Source of the DNA: Synergistaceae bacterium
Lineage (GTDB): Bacteria; Synergistota; Synergistia; Synergistales; Synergistaceae
DNA: 44,502 nucleotides
Direction: 5' to 3'
Assembly: GCA_031263445.1 (NCBI GenBank)
Contig: JAISFV010000093.1
Span: 1 to 44,502, forward strand
Shown in pieces: positions 1 through 8,806 of the stretch. The notes under the pieces were generated by a model, which did not search any database, had not been told where the DNA came from, and saw only the letters and a list, made by a program, of their open reading frames with translations. The position numbers were made by a program, and so were the translations under genes. Position 1 is the first letter of the stretch. Every line of letters begins with the position of its first letter.

Positions 1-599
1 GCGGCTTCCGGGGAGACGTCGCTCACGACCCTGATCTCATCGTCTGGCAGCGCACGGAACTTGCCGGTCTTGCGGATCGAGTCGAGCGCGTCTATTATCT
101 CCTGCTGGACGGGAGGGGAGAGGGTGCCGAGCGTCTTTATCTCGTTATGGAATTTGCCCGGCTTGAGCCTGAATTTCGCTCGGATCATCTTCTGGGCGCA
201 CCTGCGCGCCATCGTGACGCACGCCCCGGCGCTTACGGGCAGAAGCCTGCACGCCTCGTCATAATCCTTGTAAATGGCCTCCGGCACCTCTGCGGCCCTG
301 AGCTCCGGCTTCCCCCCGAAGGACGGGAGCAGACGGCCCCTGAAATACGTCCCGGGGAGGTCATACCTTATCTCCTGGCGCTCCGATTCCGTCTTCCCCC
401 GGAGCGCGGCCGGGAAAGCGCCGGCATCCACGAAGACCTCCGCTTTCCCGCAGTCCATGTGGGGGCAGACGAGTATGACCGCGTGGACGGCCACGTTCGC
501 GTCCGGGTGCGCCAGGACGTGTGCGAACAGGTTGCGGCCGGGTTCGGTTTTATACGTAAATCCGCAGTAAGGACACTTGTACTTGCTTTCGATCTTCAC
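1..599 (-). CDS. DUF4145-domain protein with N-terminal zinc-ribbon-like cysteines (partial, C-terminus beyond the window)
   Basis: The frame is open from a GTG at 599 to the left edge, so about 199 residues are seen and the C-terminus is missing. The N-terminus has a C-P-Y-C pair followed about 35 residues later by C-P-H-x-D-C, which looks like a zinc ribbon. After this comes a helical stretch beginning VPEAIYKDYDEA and containing MARRCAQKMIR, typical of the DUF4145 family. DUF4145 proteins are often found near restriction or defence genes, but their biochemical role is unknown to me. Start choice is uncertain: GTG at 599 has AGGAG ten bases upstream, while an in-frame TTG at 623 has AGGA eight bases upstream. 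It follows the lipoprotein gene on the same strand after 66 bases. The domain call is from memory of the family pattern. Confidence 0.72.
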   Translation of the reverse strand, partial: MKIESKYKCPYCGFTYKTEPGRNLFAHVLAHPDANVAVHAVILVCPHMDCGKAEVFVDAGAFPAALRGKTESERQEIRYDLPGTYFRGRLLPSFGGKPELRAAEVPEAIYKDYDEACRLLPVSAGACVTMARRCAQKMIRAKFRLKPGKFHNEIKTLGTLSPPVQQEIIDALDSIRKTGKFRALPDDEIRVVSDVSPEA

Positions 600-645
600 C
601 GGGCGCCAGCTCCTGACAATCAATCGGCCTTTCCTAAATCCTTAA
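590..645 (+). repeat. Partial copy of the recurrent intergenic element (arm plus flanks)
   Basis: Read on the plus strand, this stretch has ATCTTCACC, then CCTGAC, then AATCGGCC and CTAAATCC, in the same order as the full elements near 21650 and 37321. It lacks the CTTTAGG block and overlaps the start of the DUF4145 gene on the other strand, so it may be a degenerate or solitary copy, or partly coincidence. Confidence 0.35.
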
Positions 646-665
646 GGTATCTTCGGCGGTCATAC

Positions 666-1619
666 TCAAAATCTATAGGGCAGGAACGGCTCGAACCGGT
701 AATCTGTCACCAGCCAGCAGCCATTGCCGTCCTTCGTCAGGATAGCCGTCACGTCTGCTGTCTGCTTGCGCGACGGCGTAAGCAGGCTCATGCCGACGTG
801 AACCTCTGTGCCGTCGCGGCCCGTGACCAGATCCTCGCCCTCGTAACCGGCGCGGACGCAGGAAAGATTCCGCATCGACGGGATGGGACGGCCGTTGGGC
901 TGGTAGATGCCGTCCTCTGTCAGGGCTTCGACCGCATGGGAGAGGTTCAGCCTCTCATCCCTGTCCGGGCCGGTCGACGTTATCCGCACAAACCCGTCCT
1001 GTTCCAGCGTCCCCTTGACCCTGACGTTGAATTTCTCAGGGAACGAGCGGTTAATGCGCAGCGTCTCCGAAAGTTTAAGAGCGCCCTCGTCGAATCTGTA
1101 AACATACGCTTCGGTGTTGTTGCCGCTCCTCATGACGCGCACCATAAAATCCGCGCCGTCCAGGATATCGCGCAAATCAGGACCTGGCTGTAAAACCTGC
1201 GGGGCCGTACCGTTGCCTAGCTTGACGCGTTGCAACAGCTCCAGTTTTGCGCCCTCATCGCGGACAAGCAGGAGCTGGATGTCCCGCAGGGCGTTTAAAA
1301 CGCCCTGCCCAGCGCGCTCAGAAACCCTGGCGCAGACGATCATCAGGCGCGGGTCGCCAGGTTTTCCGCCGAACGGCTCCCACACGAGATACGGGTTGCC
1401 TATCGGCTTGTACCGCTCGCCCTCCAGCCTGGCGTAGCTGGCCTTAAAGACCGACTCGGGAGCGAAGTCGAAGGACAGCTCGTCAAGCCCGAGCCCCGCC
1501 GCCGCGCCGGCCGCTTGGGAAGGGACGCAGGCGGTCAGCGCGAGCGAGACGAAAAGCGCCCACGCGAAAACGTGGACGCAACGCATAAGAAAAGCCTTCA
1601 GTGAGTGTGCGTTCTTCAA
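666..1619 (-). CDS. Putative lipoprotein of unknown function
   Basis: The 317-residue product begins with a short basic region, a hydrophobic helix and an L-T-A-C lipobox with Cys31, so it is probably lipidated and anchored in a membrane. The rest is soluble and I do not recognise a family. The TTG start at 1619 overlaps the glgC stop as TTGA, the same arrangement as mreC/mreD further on, which suggests translational coupling. An alternative start is the ATG at 1586 with GAAGG eight bases upstream; it gives 306 residues and keeps the lipobox. Its position as the cistron after glgC suggests co-transcription with the glycogen genes, but nothing in the sequence ties it to glycogen chemistry. Confidence 0.75.
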   Translation of the reverse strand: MKNAHSLKAFLMRCVHVFAWALFVSLALTACVPSQAAGAAAGLGLDELSFDFAPESVFKASYARLEGERYKPIGNPYLVWEPFGGKPGDPRLMIVCARVSERAGQGVLNALRDIQLLLVRDEGAKLELLQRVKLGNGTAPQVLQPGPDLRDILDGADFMVRVMRSGNNTEAYVYRFDEGALKLSETLRINRSFPEKFNVRVKGTLEQDGFVRITSTGPDRDERLNLSHAVEALTEDGIYQPNGRPIPSMRNLSCVRAGYEGEDLVTGRDGTEVHVGMSLLTPSRKQTADVTAILTKDGNGCWLVTDYRFEPFLPYRF

Positions 1620-2920
1620 AACGACGAAAATCCCATATCTTCGTCAAAATGCTGGCGGTTGCCGAGGATCTGGAGGTTTTTCCTGAGCTGGATCTTCGGC
1701 ATCGGGACCACGACCAGGCCGGATTCCTTGTCCAGGAAATACCTTTCGGCATCGTTGTCGGAGTTGTACCCTATGACCGTGTTCGGCGGAATGACGTTAT
1801 GCGAGTCCACGATCACGCGCCGGAGCTTGCAGTTCTCCCCGATGACGACCCCCTGGCCTATTATGCTCTCCTCCATTACCGTCCCGGCGTTTATTATGCA
1901 GTGGCGGGACAAAACGCAGCGATGTACCACCGCCCCAAGGACCTGGCTCGCCTCGGCGCGGAGGCACCCCTCCACCGAAGAACTCATGCCCCTCGCGGGG
2001 TACGTGAACCCGGGAGGGTCTGAGAAGGAGACGGTGCGGATCGGCCAATGCGAGTTGTAGAGCGTGAGGGCCGAATACTGCTGCAAAAGATCCATATGAC
2101 CCTCCCAGTACGCCTTGAGCGTCCCAACGTCCTTCCAGTACGGCTTGTCGTTCCCTGGCAGCACGTTCGTGGAAAAATCGTAAGCCACGACCTTGCACTC
2201 CTTATATATCTTGGGGAGGATATCCTTGCCGAAGTCGTGGCTGCTGTTCTCGTCCGCGCTGTCGGTGAGTATGGCCTCCTCCAGCATCTCCCTGGAAAAG
2301 ATGTAATTGCCCATGGATACGAAGCTATAGCCCGGGTTCGCCTTGATCTCGGGCGGATTCTTCGGCTTTTCGACAAACCCGTCCACCACGCCGTTTTCAT
2401 CCGCCGAAATACAGCCGAACTGGTGCGCCTCGGCCCTCGGTACCCTGTTCGCGGCCACCGTTATGTCGGCCTTGTTGTCGATGTGGAAGGCCAGCATCTG
2501 TTCTATGTCCATCTTATAAATATGGTCGGCGGCGAAGATGCAGACGTAGTCAGCGTTAAACATAGTGAGGAGGTGCAAGTTCTGGTAGATCGCGTCAGCC
2601 GTGCCCTCATACCATCTCTCGTCGTTCCACATCTGCGCCGGCGCGACGTTTACGAAGTAATTCCTGCCCCTGAGCGCCGCCCCGAACTGCCATCCCTGCG
2701 TGATGTGCTCCTGGAGAGACTGGCTCTTGAACTGAGTCAGGCAGTAAATTGAATAAATCCCGCTGTTGACTAGGTTTGAAAGGGCAAAGTCAATTATGCG
2801 ATACTTGGCGGCAAACGGAACCGCCGGTTTAGCCCGATACTTCGTAAGAGGCATAAGGCGCTCGCCTTTGCCGCCAGCCAAGACTATGGCTAGTACTCGA
2901 CCGTATCTGCCATAAATCAT
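1616..2920 (-). CDS. glgC: Glucose-1-phosphate adenylyltransferase
   Basis: Makes ADP-glucose from ATP and glucose-1-phosphate, the committed step of bacterial glycogen synthesis. The 434-residue protein has the nucleotidyltransferase signature VLAGGKGERLMPLT near residues 13-26, followed by KPAVPFAAKYRIIDFALSN and the EGTADAIYQN motif near residue 100. The C-terminal third (about 300-410) has the spaced I/V-x-G pattern of the left-handed beta-helix that carries the allosteric region in this family. Length is typical. The ATG at 2920 is preceded by GAGGGGTG at good spacing. It lies 73 bases after glgA on the same strand and overlaps the next gene by four bases. Confidence 0.96.
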   Translation of the reverse strand: MIYGRYGRVLAIVLAGGKGERLMPLTKYRAKPAVPFAAKYRIIDFALSNLVNSGIYSIYCLTQFKSQSLQEHITQGWQFGAALRGRNYFVNVAPAQMWNDERWYEGTADAIYQNLHLLTMFNADYVCIFAADHIYKMDIEQMLAFHIDNKADITVAANRVPRAEAHQFGCISADENGVVDGFVEKPKNPPEIKANPGYSFVSMGNYIFSREMLEEAILTDSADENSSHDFGKDILPKIYKECKVVAYDFSTNVLPGNDKPYWKDVGTLKAYWEGHMDLLQQYSALTLYNSHWPIRTVSFSDPPGFTYPARGMSSSVEGCLRAEASQVLGAVVHRCVLSRHCIINAGTVMEESIIGQGVVIGENCKLRRVIVDSHNVIPPNTVIGYNSDNDAERYFLDKESGLVVVPMPKIQLRKNLQILGNRQHFDEDMGFSSF

Positions 2921-2993
2921 AGAAAGACACCCCTCTTTTATTTATTCGTTGGTTTGAACCCCCTAACCGTATTGTAACAGGACTTTTTAAATT

Positions 2994-4472
2994 TTATGTC
3001 AGTAAATTTCCGCTTATGAGGTTGTCGTACAGTTTAATATACGCCGCCGTCGATGCGGCCCACGAAAAATCCGAGGTCATGGCGTTGCGCGTCACGACGG
3101 CCCACCTGTCCTTGTCATCGAACGCGTCTATCGCGCGGTACGCGGCCTGCGCGAGCTCCTCGGCAGTGTAGTCGCTGAAGATGAAGCCCGTGCCGTCAGG
3201 CGAGCCGTCGAAATCGATCACCGAGTCGGAGAGGCCTCCCGTGTTCCGCACCACAGGGATCGTCCCGTAAGCCATGGCGATCATCTGTGAGAGGCCGCAG
3301 GGCTCGAAGAGCGACGGCATCAGGAGGATGTCCGCGCCGGCGTAGGCCAGGTGCGCTATGTCCTCCCCGAAGCCGATGAAACACCAGAAATTTTCCGGGT
3401 ACAGCGCCGCCAGCTCCCGCGCCCAGTCCTCGTACTGGGACAGGCCGGAGCCGATCACCACGGCGCGGCAGCTTTCGCCTAGCATCCTTTCGAGCGCCGT
3501 GAAGAGGATGTCCACCCCCTTCTGCTGCACGAGCCGCCCGACGAAGAGGGCTATCGGACGCCCGTCATCCGCCCAGCCGCAGCGCTCCAACAGGCGCTCC
3601 CTGCACAGCGCCTTGCCGGACATGTCGTCTGCGCCGTACTTGGCCGGCAGTTCGTCGTCGATGTCGGGACGCCAGATATCGTAGTCGATGCCGTTCAGGA
3701 TACCGGTGAGCTTGCCGCGAAGGGAGCTGAACAGGCCGTGCAGGCCGAAACCGCCATCGGGCGTCTGGATATCCCAGGAGTAGCGCGGGCTCACCGTGGT
3801 GATGGCGTCAGCGGTGATGATCCCGCCTTTCAATATATTCGCCTGCCCGTAAAACTCCATAGTGTCCATCGAGAAAGCCTCGCTCGTGAGGCCCCACGCC
3901 GACAGCACGGACTGTTCTATCACGCCTTGGTAGGAGAGGTTGTGCACCGTGAGCACCACGTCATAGTCCGGCCTCATCGCGCTGTAGTGCCTGTGCCACC
4001 GCAACGCGATGGGCAGGATGGACGTGAACCAGTCGTGGACGTGCATGATATCCGGCTTCCATCCCGTGGCGCCAGGCAGTTCCAACCCGGCCATGGAGAG
4101 GAACGCGAACGGCATGACGGTCTCCAGGTTGAGCGCCATAGGATATATCCTGGGGTTGCTGTAAAGCTCAGGCTGTTCGAGCAGGTAGACCACGAGGCCC
4201 CCTACGTCAGCCTGTAGCACCGAGGCAGAATAGACCCTCCAGTCGATGGCGACGTAAACCTTGTCGGGCAGCCTCGTAACGGGGTACCCATGTTTTGCGG
4301 CGCTCTCCAGCACACCAGGGAAGGCCGGCATGAGTACCCTCGCGTCCACGCCCACCGCCCTCATCGCCTTCGGGAGGGATCCCATGACATCCCCGAGCCC
4401 CCCCTCCTTCGCGAACGGAGCCATTTCGGTCGTTATGTGCAGAACCTTGCGCGCACTCGGCAACTCGCCCAT
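2994..4472 (-). CDS. glgA: Glycogen synthase (ADP-glucose type, GT5)
   Basis: Transfers glucose from ADP-glucose to the end of an alpha-1,4-glucan chain. The N-terminal KEGGLGDV (residues 22-29) corresponds to the K-x-G-G-L-x-D-V ADP-glucose-binding motif, and the C-terminal lobe has EPCGLSQMIAMAYGTIPVV followed by NTGGLSDSV, typical of GT5 synthases. From the ATG at 4472 the protein is 492 residues, normal for the family. I chose this start because AGCAGGTG sits just upstream; an in-frame GTG at 4493 overlaps glgP but has no ribosome site. The gene starts 10 bases after the glgP stop, so the two are almost certainly co-transcribed. Confidence 0.95.
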   Translation of the reverse strand: MGELPSARKVLHITTEMAPFAKEGGLGDVMGSLPKAMRAVGVDARVLMPAFPGVLESAAKHGYPVTRLPDKVYVAIDWRVYSASVLQADVGGLVVYLLEQPELYSNPRIYPMALNLETVMPFAFLSMAGLELPGATGWKPDIMHVHDWFTSILPIALRWHRHYSAMRPDYDVVLTVHNLSYQGVIEQSVLSAWGLTSEAFSMDTMEFYGQANILKGGIITADAITTVSPRYSWDIQTPDGGFGLHGLFSSLRGKLTGILNGIDYDIWRPDIDDELPAKYGADDMSGKALCRERLLERCGWADDGRPIALFVGRLVQQKGVDILFTALERMLGESCRAVVIGSGLSQYEDWARELAALYPENFWCFIGFGEDIAHLAYAGADILLMPSLFEPCGLSQMIAMAYGTIPVVRNTGGLSDSVIDFDGSPDGTGFIFSDYTAEELAQAAYRAIDAFDDKDRWAVVTRNAMTSDFSWAASTAAYIKLYDNLISGNLLT

Positions 4473-4482
4473 GGGACACCTG

Positions 4483-6219
4483 CTAGTGGGCACGGAAAAT
4501 CGTGCCGTAAGCCTTCTCGCAGTACTCCTTGACGACCCTGTGCGTGTTGAAATAGCTCGCGTTCAGGGCAATCGTGTTCTTCATCATGTAGATCCACTTG
4601 CGCCTGTCGCTGTAGTACGTCGGGATGACCTTCTCCTCCAGCTTGTTGTAGAGATCCTGCGCGTCCTGCATCTCGTCGTATTCGATCAGGTCGGCCTCGT
4701 GCGGGGCCGGGCCTATCGACCAGCCCGTCACGTCCTCTATCCAGCCCTCGATCCACCACCCGTCCAGCACCGAGAAGTTCATGACGCCGTTGTGGACGCA
4801 CTTCATGCCGCTCGTCCCGGATGCCTCCCTCGGGCGGATCGGCGTGTTGAGCCACACGTCCACGCCTGCGGTCAGGACCTGCGCCAGCTCCATGTTGTAG
4901 TTCTCGAGGAACACTATCGGTATCGCGGCGCCAATCTCCTTGGCGAGGTCGAATATGCGCTTTATTATCTCCTTGGCCGGCTTGTCGTGCGGATGCGCCT
5001 TGCCCGCGAAGATGAACTGGACCTGGCCGGAGCAGACGTCGAGGAGCCTCCTCACGTCGCTGAACAGGAGGTCTGCGCGCTTGTACGTCGCCGCCCTCCT
5101 CGCAAAGCCAATGGTCAGAACGTCCGCGTCAAACTCCTCCCCTGTCTCCTCCAGCACCCTGGCGAAAAGGCGCATCTTCGCTGCCTGGTGAGCCTTCCAG
5201 ATGTCCTCGTCCGGCAGTTGCAGCGCCTGGATCAACCTGCTGGGGTCGTTCCTCCAGGCGGGTATGTACTTGTCATAGAGCCGCGCGAAGCCAGGGCATG
5301 TCCAGGTCGTCGAGTGAACGCCGTTCGTCACGTAATCGACCTTCTCGGTGCCAAACATCTTGCGGCTTACCTCCGCGTGTTTTTTGGAGACGGCGTTCAC
5401 GTAGCGGCTGAAATTGAGCCCCAGCTCCGTCATGGAGACGCCGCCGCCGCCGAGCATCCTGCGCAGCCTGTTGCTGTTGCTCTCCCCCACCACGGAGTTG
5501 ATCAGGTCGTATGGGAAGTAGTCATGTCCGGCCGGGACAGGGGTATGGGTAGTGAAGATCACTTCGTCGCGCACCTTGTCGAAGTCCTCGTAGCCGAGCT
5601 CCCTGGTGAGCTCGAGCGAGATGAAACCGGCGTGCCCCTCGTTCAGGTGGAACGTCTTGATGTTGTTGTAACCCAAGTCGCGCAGTATCCGCAAACCCGC
5701 GACGCCGAGGATCATCTCCTGGCACAGCCTGTACCTGTTGTCCCCGCCGTACAGCTCCCAGGTCAGGCTGCGGTCGCCAGGGGAGTTGGCCTCGAGGTCT
5801 GTGTCGAGAAAATATATGGGGAGAGGGAAACCGGAGTGTCCGACGTAAACGTACCCCCATGCCCTCACCTGCACGGTGCGGCCCTCCAGCTCGACCGAGA
5901 CCCTGTTGTCCAGTCTTGACATGAGCTTTTCCGGCTCCCACTCGACAGGGCGTTCGACCTGATCCCCTTCCTCGGTCAGCTCCTGCCGGAAGTACCCCTT
6001 CCGGTAAAGGAGGGTCACCGCCGCCAAGGGGACGCCGAGATCAGCGGCGCTTTTCAGGATATCCCCCGCTAGTATGCCAAGGCCGCCGGAGTACGTAGGG
6101 AGATCCTGCGAAATCCCTATTTCCATAGAAAAATACGCTATTTTTCTGAAAATAGCATTTCTTTCAAAGGTAGTCAACAGAGACTCGCTGATATTTTCCG
6201 CGTAATTCAAAACCGACAT
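4483..6219 (-). CDS. glgP: Alpha-glucan phosphorylase (short GT35 type)
   Basis: Releases glucose-1-phosphate from alpha-1,4-glucans by phosphorolysis. The 578-residue product belongs to the short alpha-glucan phosphorylase branch: it has AYFSMEIGISQDLPTYSGG near the N-terminus, FHLNEGHAGF in the middle and GTSGMKCVHNGV near the C-terminus. By comparison with glycogen phosphorylase, the lysine of GTSGMK is the expected pyridoxal-phosphate attachment residue (family knowledge). The ATG at 6219 is preceded by AGGAGG nine bases upstream; a TTG two codons earlier is too close to that site. A copy of the recurrent intergenic element lies immediately upstream. Grouping with glgA and glgC implies balanced storage and mobilisation of glycogen. 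Confidence 0.93.
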   Translation of the reverse strand: MSVLNYAENISESLLTTFERNAIFRKIAYFSMEIGISQDLPTYSGGLGILAGDILKSAADLGVPLAAVTLLYRKGYFRQELTEEGDQVERPVEWEPEKLMSRLDNRVSVELEGRTVQVRAWGYVYVGHSGFPLPIYFLDTDLEANSPGDRSLTWELYGGDNRYRLCQEMILGVAGLRILRDLGYNNIKTFHLNEGHAGFISLELTRELGYEDFDKVRDEVIFTTHTPVPAGHDYFPYDLINSVVGESNSNRLRRMLGGGGVSMTELGLNFSRYVNAVSKKHAEVSRKMFGTEKVDYVTNGVHSTTWTCPGFARLYDKYIPAWRNDPSRLIQALQLPDEDIWKAHQAAKMRLFARVLEETGEEFDADVLTIGFARRAATYKRADLLFSDVRRLLDVCSGQVQFIFAGKAHPHDKPAKEIIKRIFDLAKEIGAAIPIVFLENYNMELAQVLTAGVDVWLNTPIRPREASGTSGMKCVHNGVMNFSVLDGWWIEGWIEDVTGWSIGPAPHEADLIEYDEMQDAQDLYNKLEEKVIPTYYSDRRKWIYMMKNTIALNASYFNTHRVVKEYCEKAYGTIFRAH

Positions 6220-6250
6220 CTTCAAAAACCTCCTGCGTTTTTTGTAGAAA

Positions 6251-6327
6251 GGCAGATTTATAGTCAGGGCCTAAAGGGTGAAGATTTAAACCCTGCCAAA
6301 CGCTCGCTTGGGCGAATTAATCAGCGC
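6251..6327 (-). repeat. Recurrent intergenic element, glgP leader copy
   Basis: On the minus strand the order is GCGCTGATTAATTC, a short hairpin CCAAGCG/CGTTTGG (one G-U pair), GGGTTTAAATCTTCACCC, TTTAGG, CCCTGAC and TATAAATCTGCC. The same order occurs upstream of gltS, and the core recurs at minD and xth. It ends 32 bases before the glgP ATG. The TATAAA inside the right arm could double as a -10 box. Confidence 0.75.
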
Positions 6328-6337
6328 TCCTCTAACA

Positions 6338-8770
6338 TTAATTTCGGCTATCGGCCCTTTCTAATGAAAAATCGACGGCGCGCGCAGGGATGGCAAACCC
6401 CAGCGCGGCAGCCAGGTGCAATACGGCCGGCGAGAGATCCGCCTCGCCACGGACGAGGATATCCCACATTGCGTTCTGAACCCTCCATCTGCCTATCTCT
6501 ATCTTAAGCTCGCAGGCCTTTTTCCACACCGAGAGCAAGGACTCGAACGCGCCCTGGGCGTTAGCGCCCCTGGCGCTTATCAGCCTGTCATAAAAAGCCT
6601 CCTCCATCACAGGCGCCAAGACGGACAGTTCAGGGGTGACACCCATGCTGTGCGCCTCCTCCAGCAGCACGTCCATGCTGGATTCCGGTTTCAGCAGGTC
6701 GAGGATGTCCCCGACGTCGCTCGCGAGATCCCTCATCTTCTGCTCGTACACCAGGTTCGCGGCCGCCCTGAGAAACGGCGGAGACCCTACGCCCATCATA
6801 TTGAGCTGCACCAAGAGCCGCCTGTTGTCGGTAAGGAGTTCTTCCGCGTACTCCACGTGATCAGCCTCAGCGTCCTTCGTGCGCTCGTAGGCTATACCGT
6901 CGCGGTCGTCCGCCGGCAGGTCCCGGAAGTACCACGGGCCCAGGTCGAACGCGCTTTCGATATACCGCGACGTGGAGAGCAGGTCGCCGGCGTAAAAATT
7001 GCTCCATATCTCCTTTTGCGACGGTAAGTCCTTGTCTGTGAGCCGGCAGACGTCGTCCAGCCCGCCCGTCGACAGAACCACGGATGAACCCTTCCAGCCC
7101 TCCATCGTCCTCGTGTCCGCAATGCTCATCCTGGCGACCGACAGCCCCATGTCGCCTGACGGGTACGCCCGCCCGCCGGATTTGATCCTGTACGAGTAAT
7201 AGGATTTGTTCTTCGACATCAGGGCCGCCGCCGCCGCTATATCCTTGACGGAGCGTCTTTGCGGCATCACCGCCTTCACCATGACGTCATATCCGGTCGG
7301 GTAATCGGCTGTGTTGCCAGGCGCTTTTTTGAGGTCGTCCAAGAAATCCTTCTCCGCCGAAACGCCGCTCACGCTTGCCAGGCACTCCGAAGCCCTCAGC
7401 GCGTAAGCCATTATCTGGCGGGTCTCTATGCCTGAGATATCGTTGAAGAACCAGCCGCAGGAGGTGTACATGAACATCCTCATCCTCTGCATCTCTATCA
7501 GGGTCAGGGCGCGACGCGCGTCATCGTCCGACAGATCCCCGCAAAAATCCGCGAGGAAGCCGCGTTTCCTTGCCAAGACATCTTCTATAGAAGCATCATC
7601 AGGAAAATCCATCAGGTAAAGTTTCACGGCGGCGTCGCGGAGCAGCCACGGGCCGTCGCAGTAACGCTTCATCTCGCGCTCGTAAACTTCGTCGGCCCTG
7701 TCCCGCAGACGGTCGAGCGCGTCCCGTAGCGGCCCGCGCCATGCCTGGCGCCAGTTCGGTTCGCCGCCGGTGTGGCATCCGCAGTCGCTGCGCCAGCGTT
7801 CGAGGCCGTGCGCACACGACCAGGAAGTGTTCTCCTCTATCCTGCACTCCCAGCGGGCAGGGAAGTGCGACAGAAAAGCGGCCGCGTTGGTCACCACGGA
7901 GTCACGGGAGTCGCAGAGCCTTTGAATCGCCCTCGCCAGCGCCATGTCACCGTAGCGGTGGTGGTGTCCGTAGGTCTCGCCGTCCGTCGCTATCGTAAGG
8001 AGCCGCGGCTCGCCGTCCCGCGGCAGCCGCCCCAAAAGCGCGTCGGCGAAGAAATCCCCGTTGTCCAAGAGCCCGCCGAACGCGATGTCGTGGGCTATGC
8101 TCCCGTAATAAAATATCAGGCTGATCTTCCGCCCGGACGGAAGCCGCATAAAGTACGGCCTCGTGACGTCTAGCCCGTTCCCTCCTGGCGTGGGCGCCCA
8201 TTCCCCGCCCGGGGCGCGAACAGCCGCGCACTGGTGGGGCGCCAGGATCGTGAACCCGATACCCAGAGAAGCCAGGGCTTCGAGAGTCCTCGTGTCCACA
8301 GCCGTCTCAGGCAGCCACATCCCTTTAGGGACCCGCCCGAACCTGTGAGCGAAGTCCTCGATCCCCCAGGCGGCCTGCGTCCTTATGTCGCGCTCGGAGG
8401 CGAGCGGCATTATCATGTGGTTATACGCCTGGGCTATAGCCCCGCCGTCGCCGAACGCCTCCGTGGCGTCCCTGTCCGCCTCCGCTATGAACCGCGAGAG
8501 TTCAGGATCCCTCTTCTCTATCCAGGAATGGAGCGTAGGCCCGACGTTAAAGCTCAGATACCTGTAGTTGTTCGCGATATAGACGATCTGGTTGCCGGAG
8601 TCAAGAAGGCGAGCGGCCCTGTTGGGCTTGTAGCACTGCTCGTACACGCATTCGTTCCAGTCGTGGTACATGACGGCGCTCGGATCCTTCATTACCCAGT
8701 CAAGCCACGGGTCTTCCCTCGGTGGCTGATAAAAGTGGGCATGAATACAAATTCCATGTTTGAGTTGCAA
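6338..8770 (-). CDS. GH57-family alpha-glucan-active protein with DUF3536 region
   Basis: The 810-residue protein starts with IHAHFYQPPREDPW, the His-x-His...Q-P region of glycoside hydrolase family 57. WLPETAVD near residue 150 and IATDGETYGHHH near residue 260 look like the catalytic glutamate and aspartate regions of that family. The remainder matches my memory of DUF3536 proteins, usually about 800 residues. Activity is not certain: GH57 includes amylases, 4-alpha-glucanotransferases and branching enzymes. Its position upstream of glgP-glgA-glgC points to alpha-glucan processing. The start is TTG with GGAGGTGA upstream; the next in-frame Met lies beyond the first catalytic motif, so TTG is well supported. 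A 119-base gap separates it from glgP. Confidence 0.88.
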   Translation of the reverse strand: MQLKHGICIHAHFYQPPREDPWLDWVMKDPSAVMYHDWNECVYEQCYKPNRAARLLDSGNQIVYIANNYRYLSFNVGPTLHSWIEKRDPELSRFIAEADRDATEAFGDGGAIAQAYNHMIMPLASERDIRTQAAWGIEDFAHRFGRVPKGMWLPETAVDTRTLEALASLGIGFTILAPHQCAAVRAPGGEWAPTPGGNGLDVTRPYFMRLPSGRKISLIFYYGSIAHDIAFGGLLDNGDFFADALLGRLPRDGEPRLLTIATDGETYGHHHRYGDMALARAIQRLCDSRDSVVTNAAAFLSHFPARWECRIEENTSWSCAHGLERWRSDCGCHTGGEPNWRQAWRGPLRDALDRLRDRADEVYEREMKRYCDGPWLLRDAAVKLYLMDFPDDASIEDVLARKRGFLADFCGDLSDDDARRALTLIEMQRMRMFMYTSCGWFFNDISGIETRQIMAYALRASECLASVSGVSAEKDFLDDLKKAPGNTADYPTGYDVMVKAVMPQRRSVKDIAAAAALMSKNKSYYSYRIKSGGRAYPSGDMGLSVARMSIADTRTMEGWKGSSVVLSTGGLDDVCRLTDKDLPSQKEIWSNFYAGDLLSTSRYIESAFDLGPWYFRDLPADDRDGIAYERTKDAEADHVEYAEELLTDNRRLLVQLNMMGVGSPPFLRAAANLVYEQKMRDLASDVGDILDLLKPESSMDVLLEEAHSMGVTPELSVLAPVMEEAFYDRLISARGANAQGAFESLLSVWKKACELKIEIGRWRVQNAMWDILVRGEADLSPAVLHLAAALGFAIPARAVDFSLERADSRN

Positions 8771-8800
8771 GCGCCTTCACCTCCGTGACTGTATTCTTTG

Positions 8801-8806
8801 ATTATA
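8801..8806 (-). promoter_or_regulatory. Candidate -10 box for the GH57/glg operon
   Basis: A perfect TATAAT on the minus strand lies in an AT-rich stretch 31 bases before the TTG start of the GH57 gene. No good -35 is visible at 16-18 bases, so it may depend on an activator. Confidence 0.42.

Noticed and set aside
147-1193. A 348-codon plus-strand reading frame over the DUF4145 and lipoprotein genes
   Set aside because: The minus strand encodes a recognisable zinc-ribbon/DUF4145 protein and a lipoprotein; the plus frame is arginine-rich with no domain.
4261-5919. A 552-codon plus-strand reading frame opposite glgA and glgP
   Set aside because: It runs antisense to two clearly recognisable enzymes, has no recognisable domain, and has the biased composition typical of GC-rich shadow frames.
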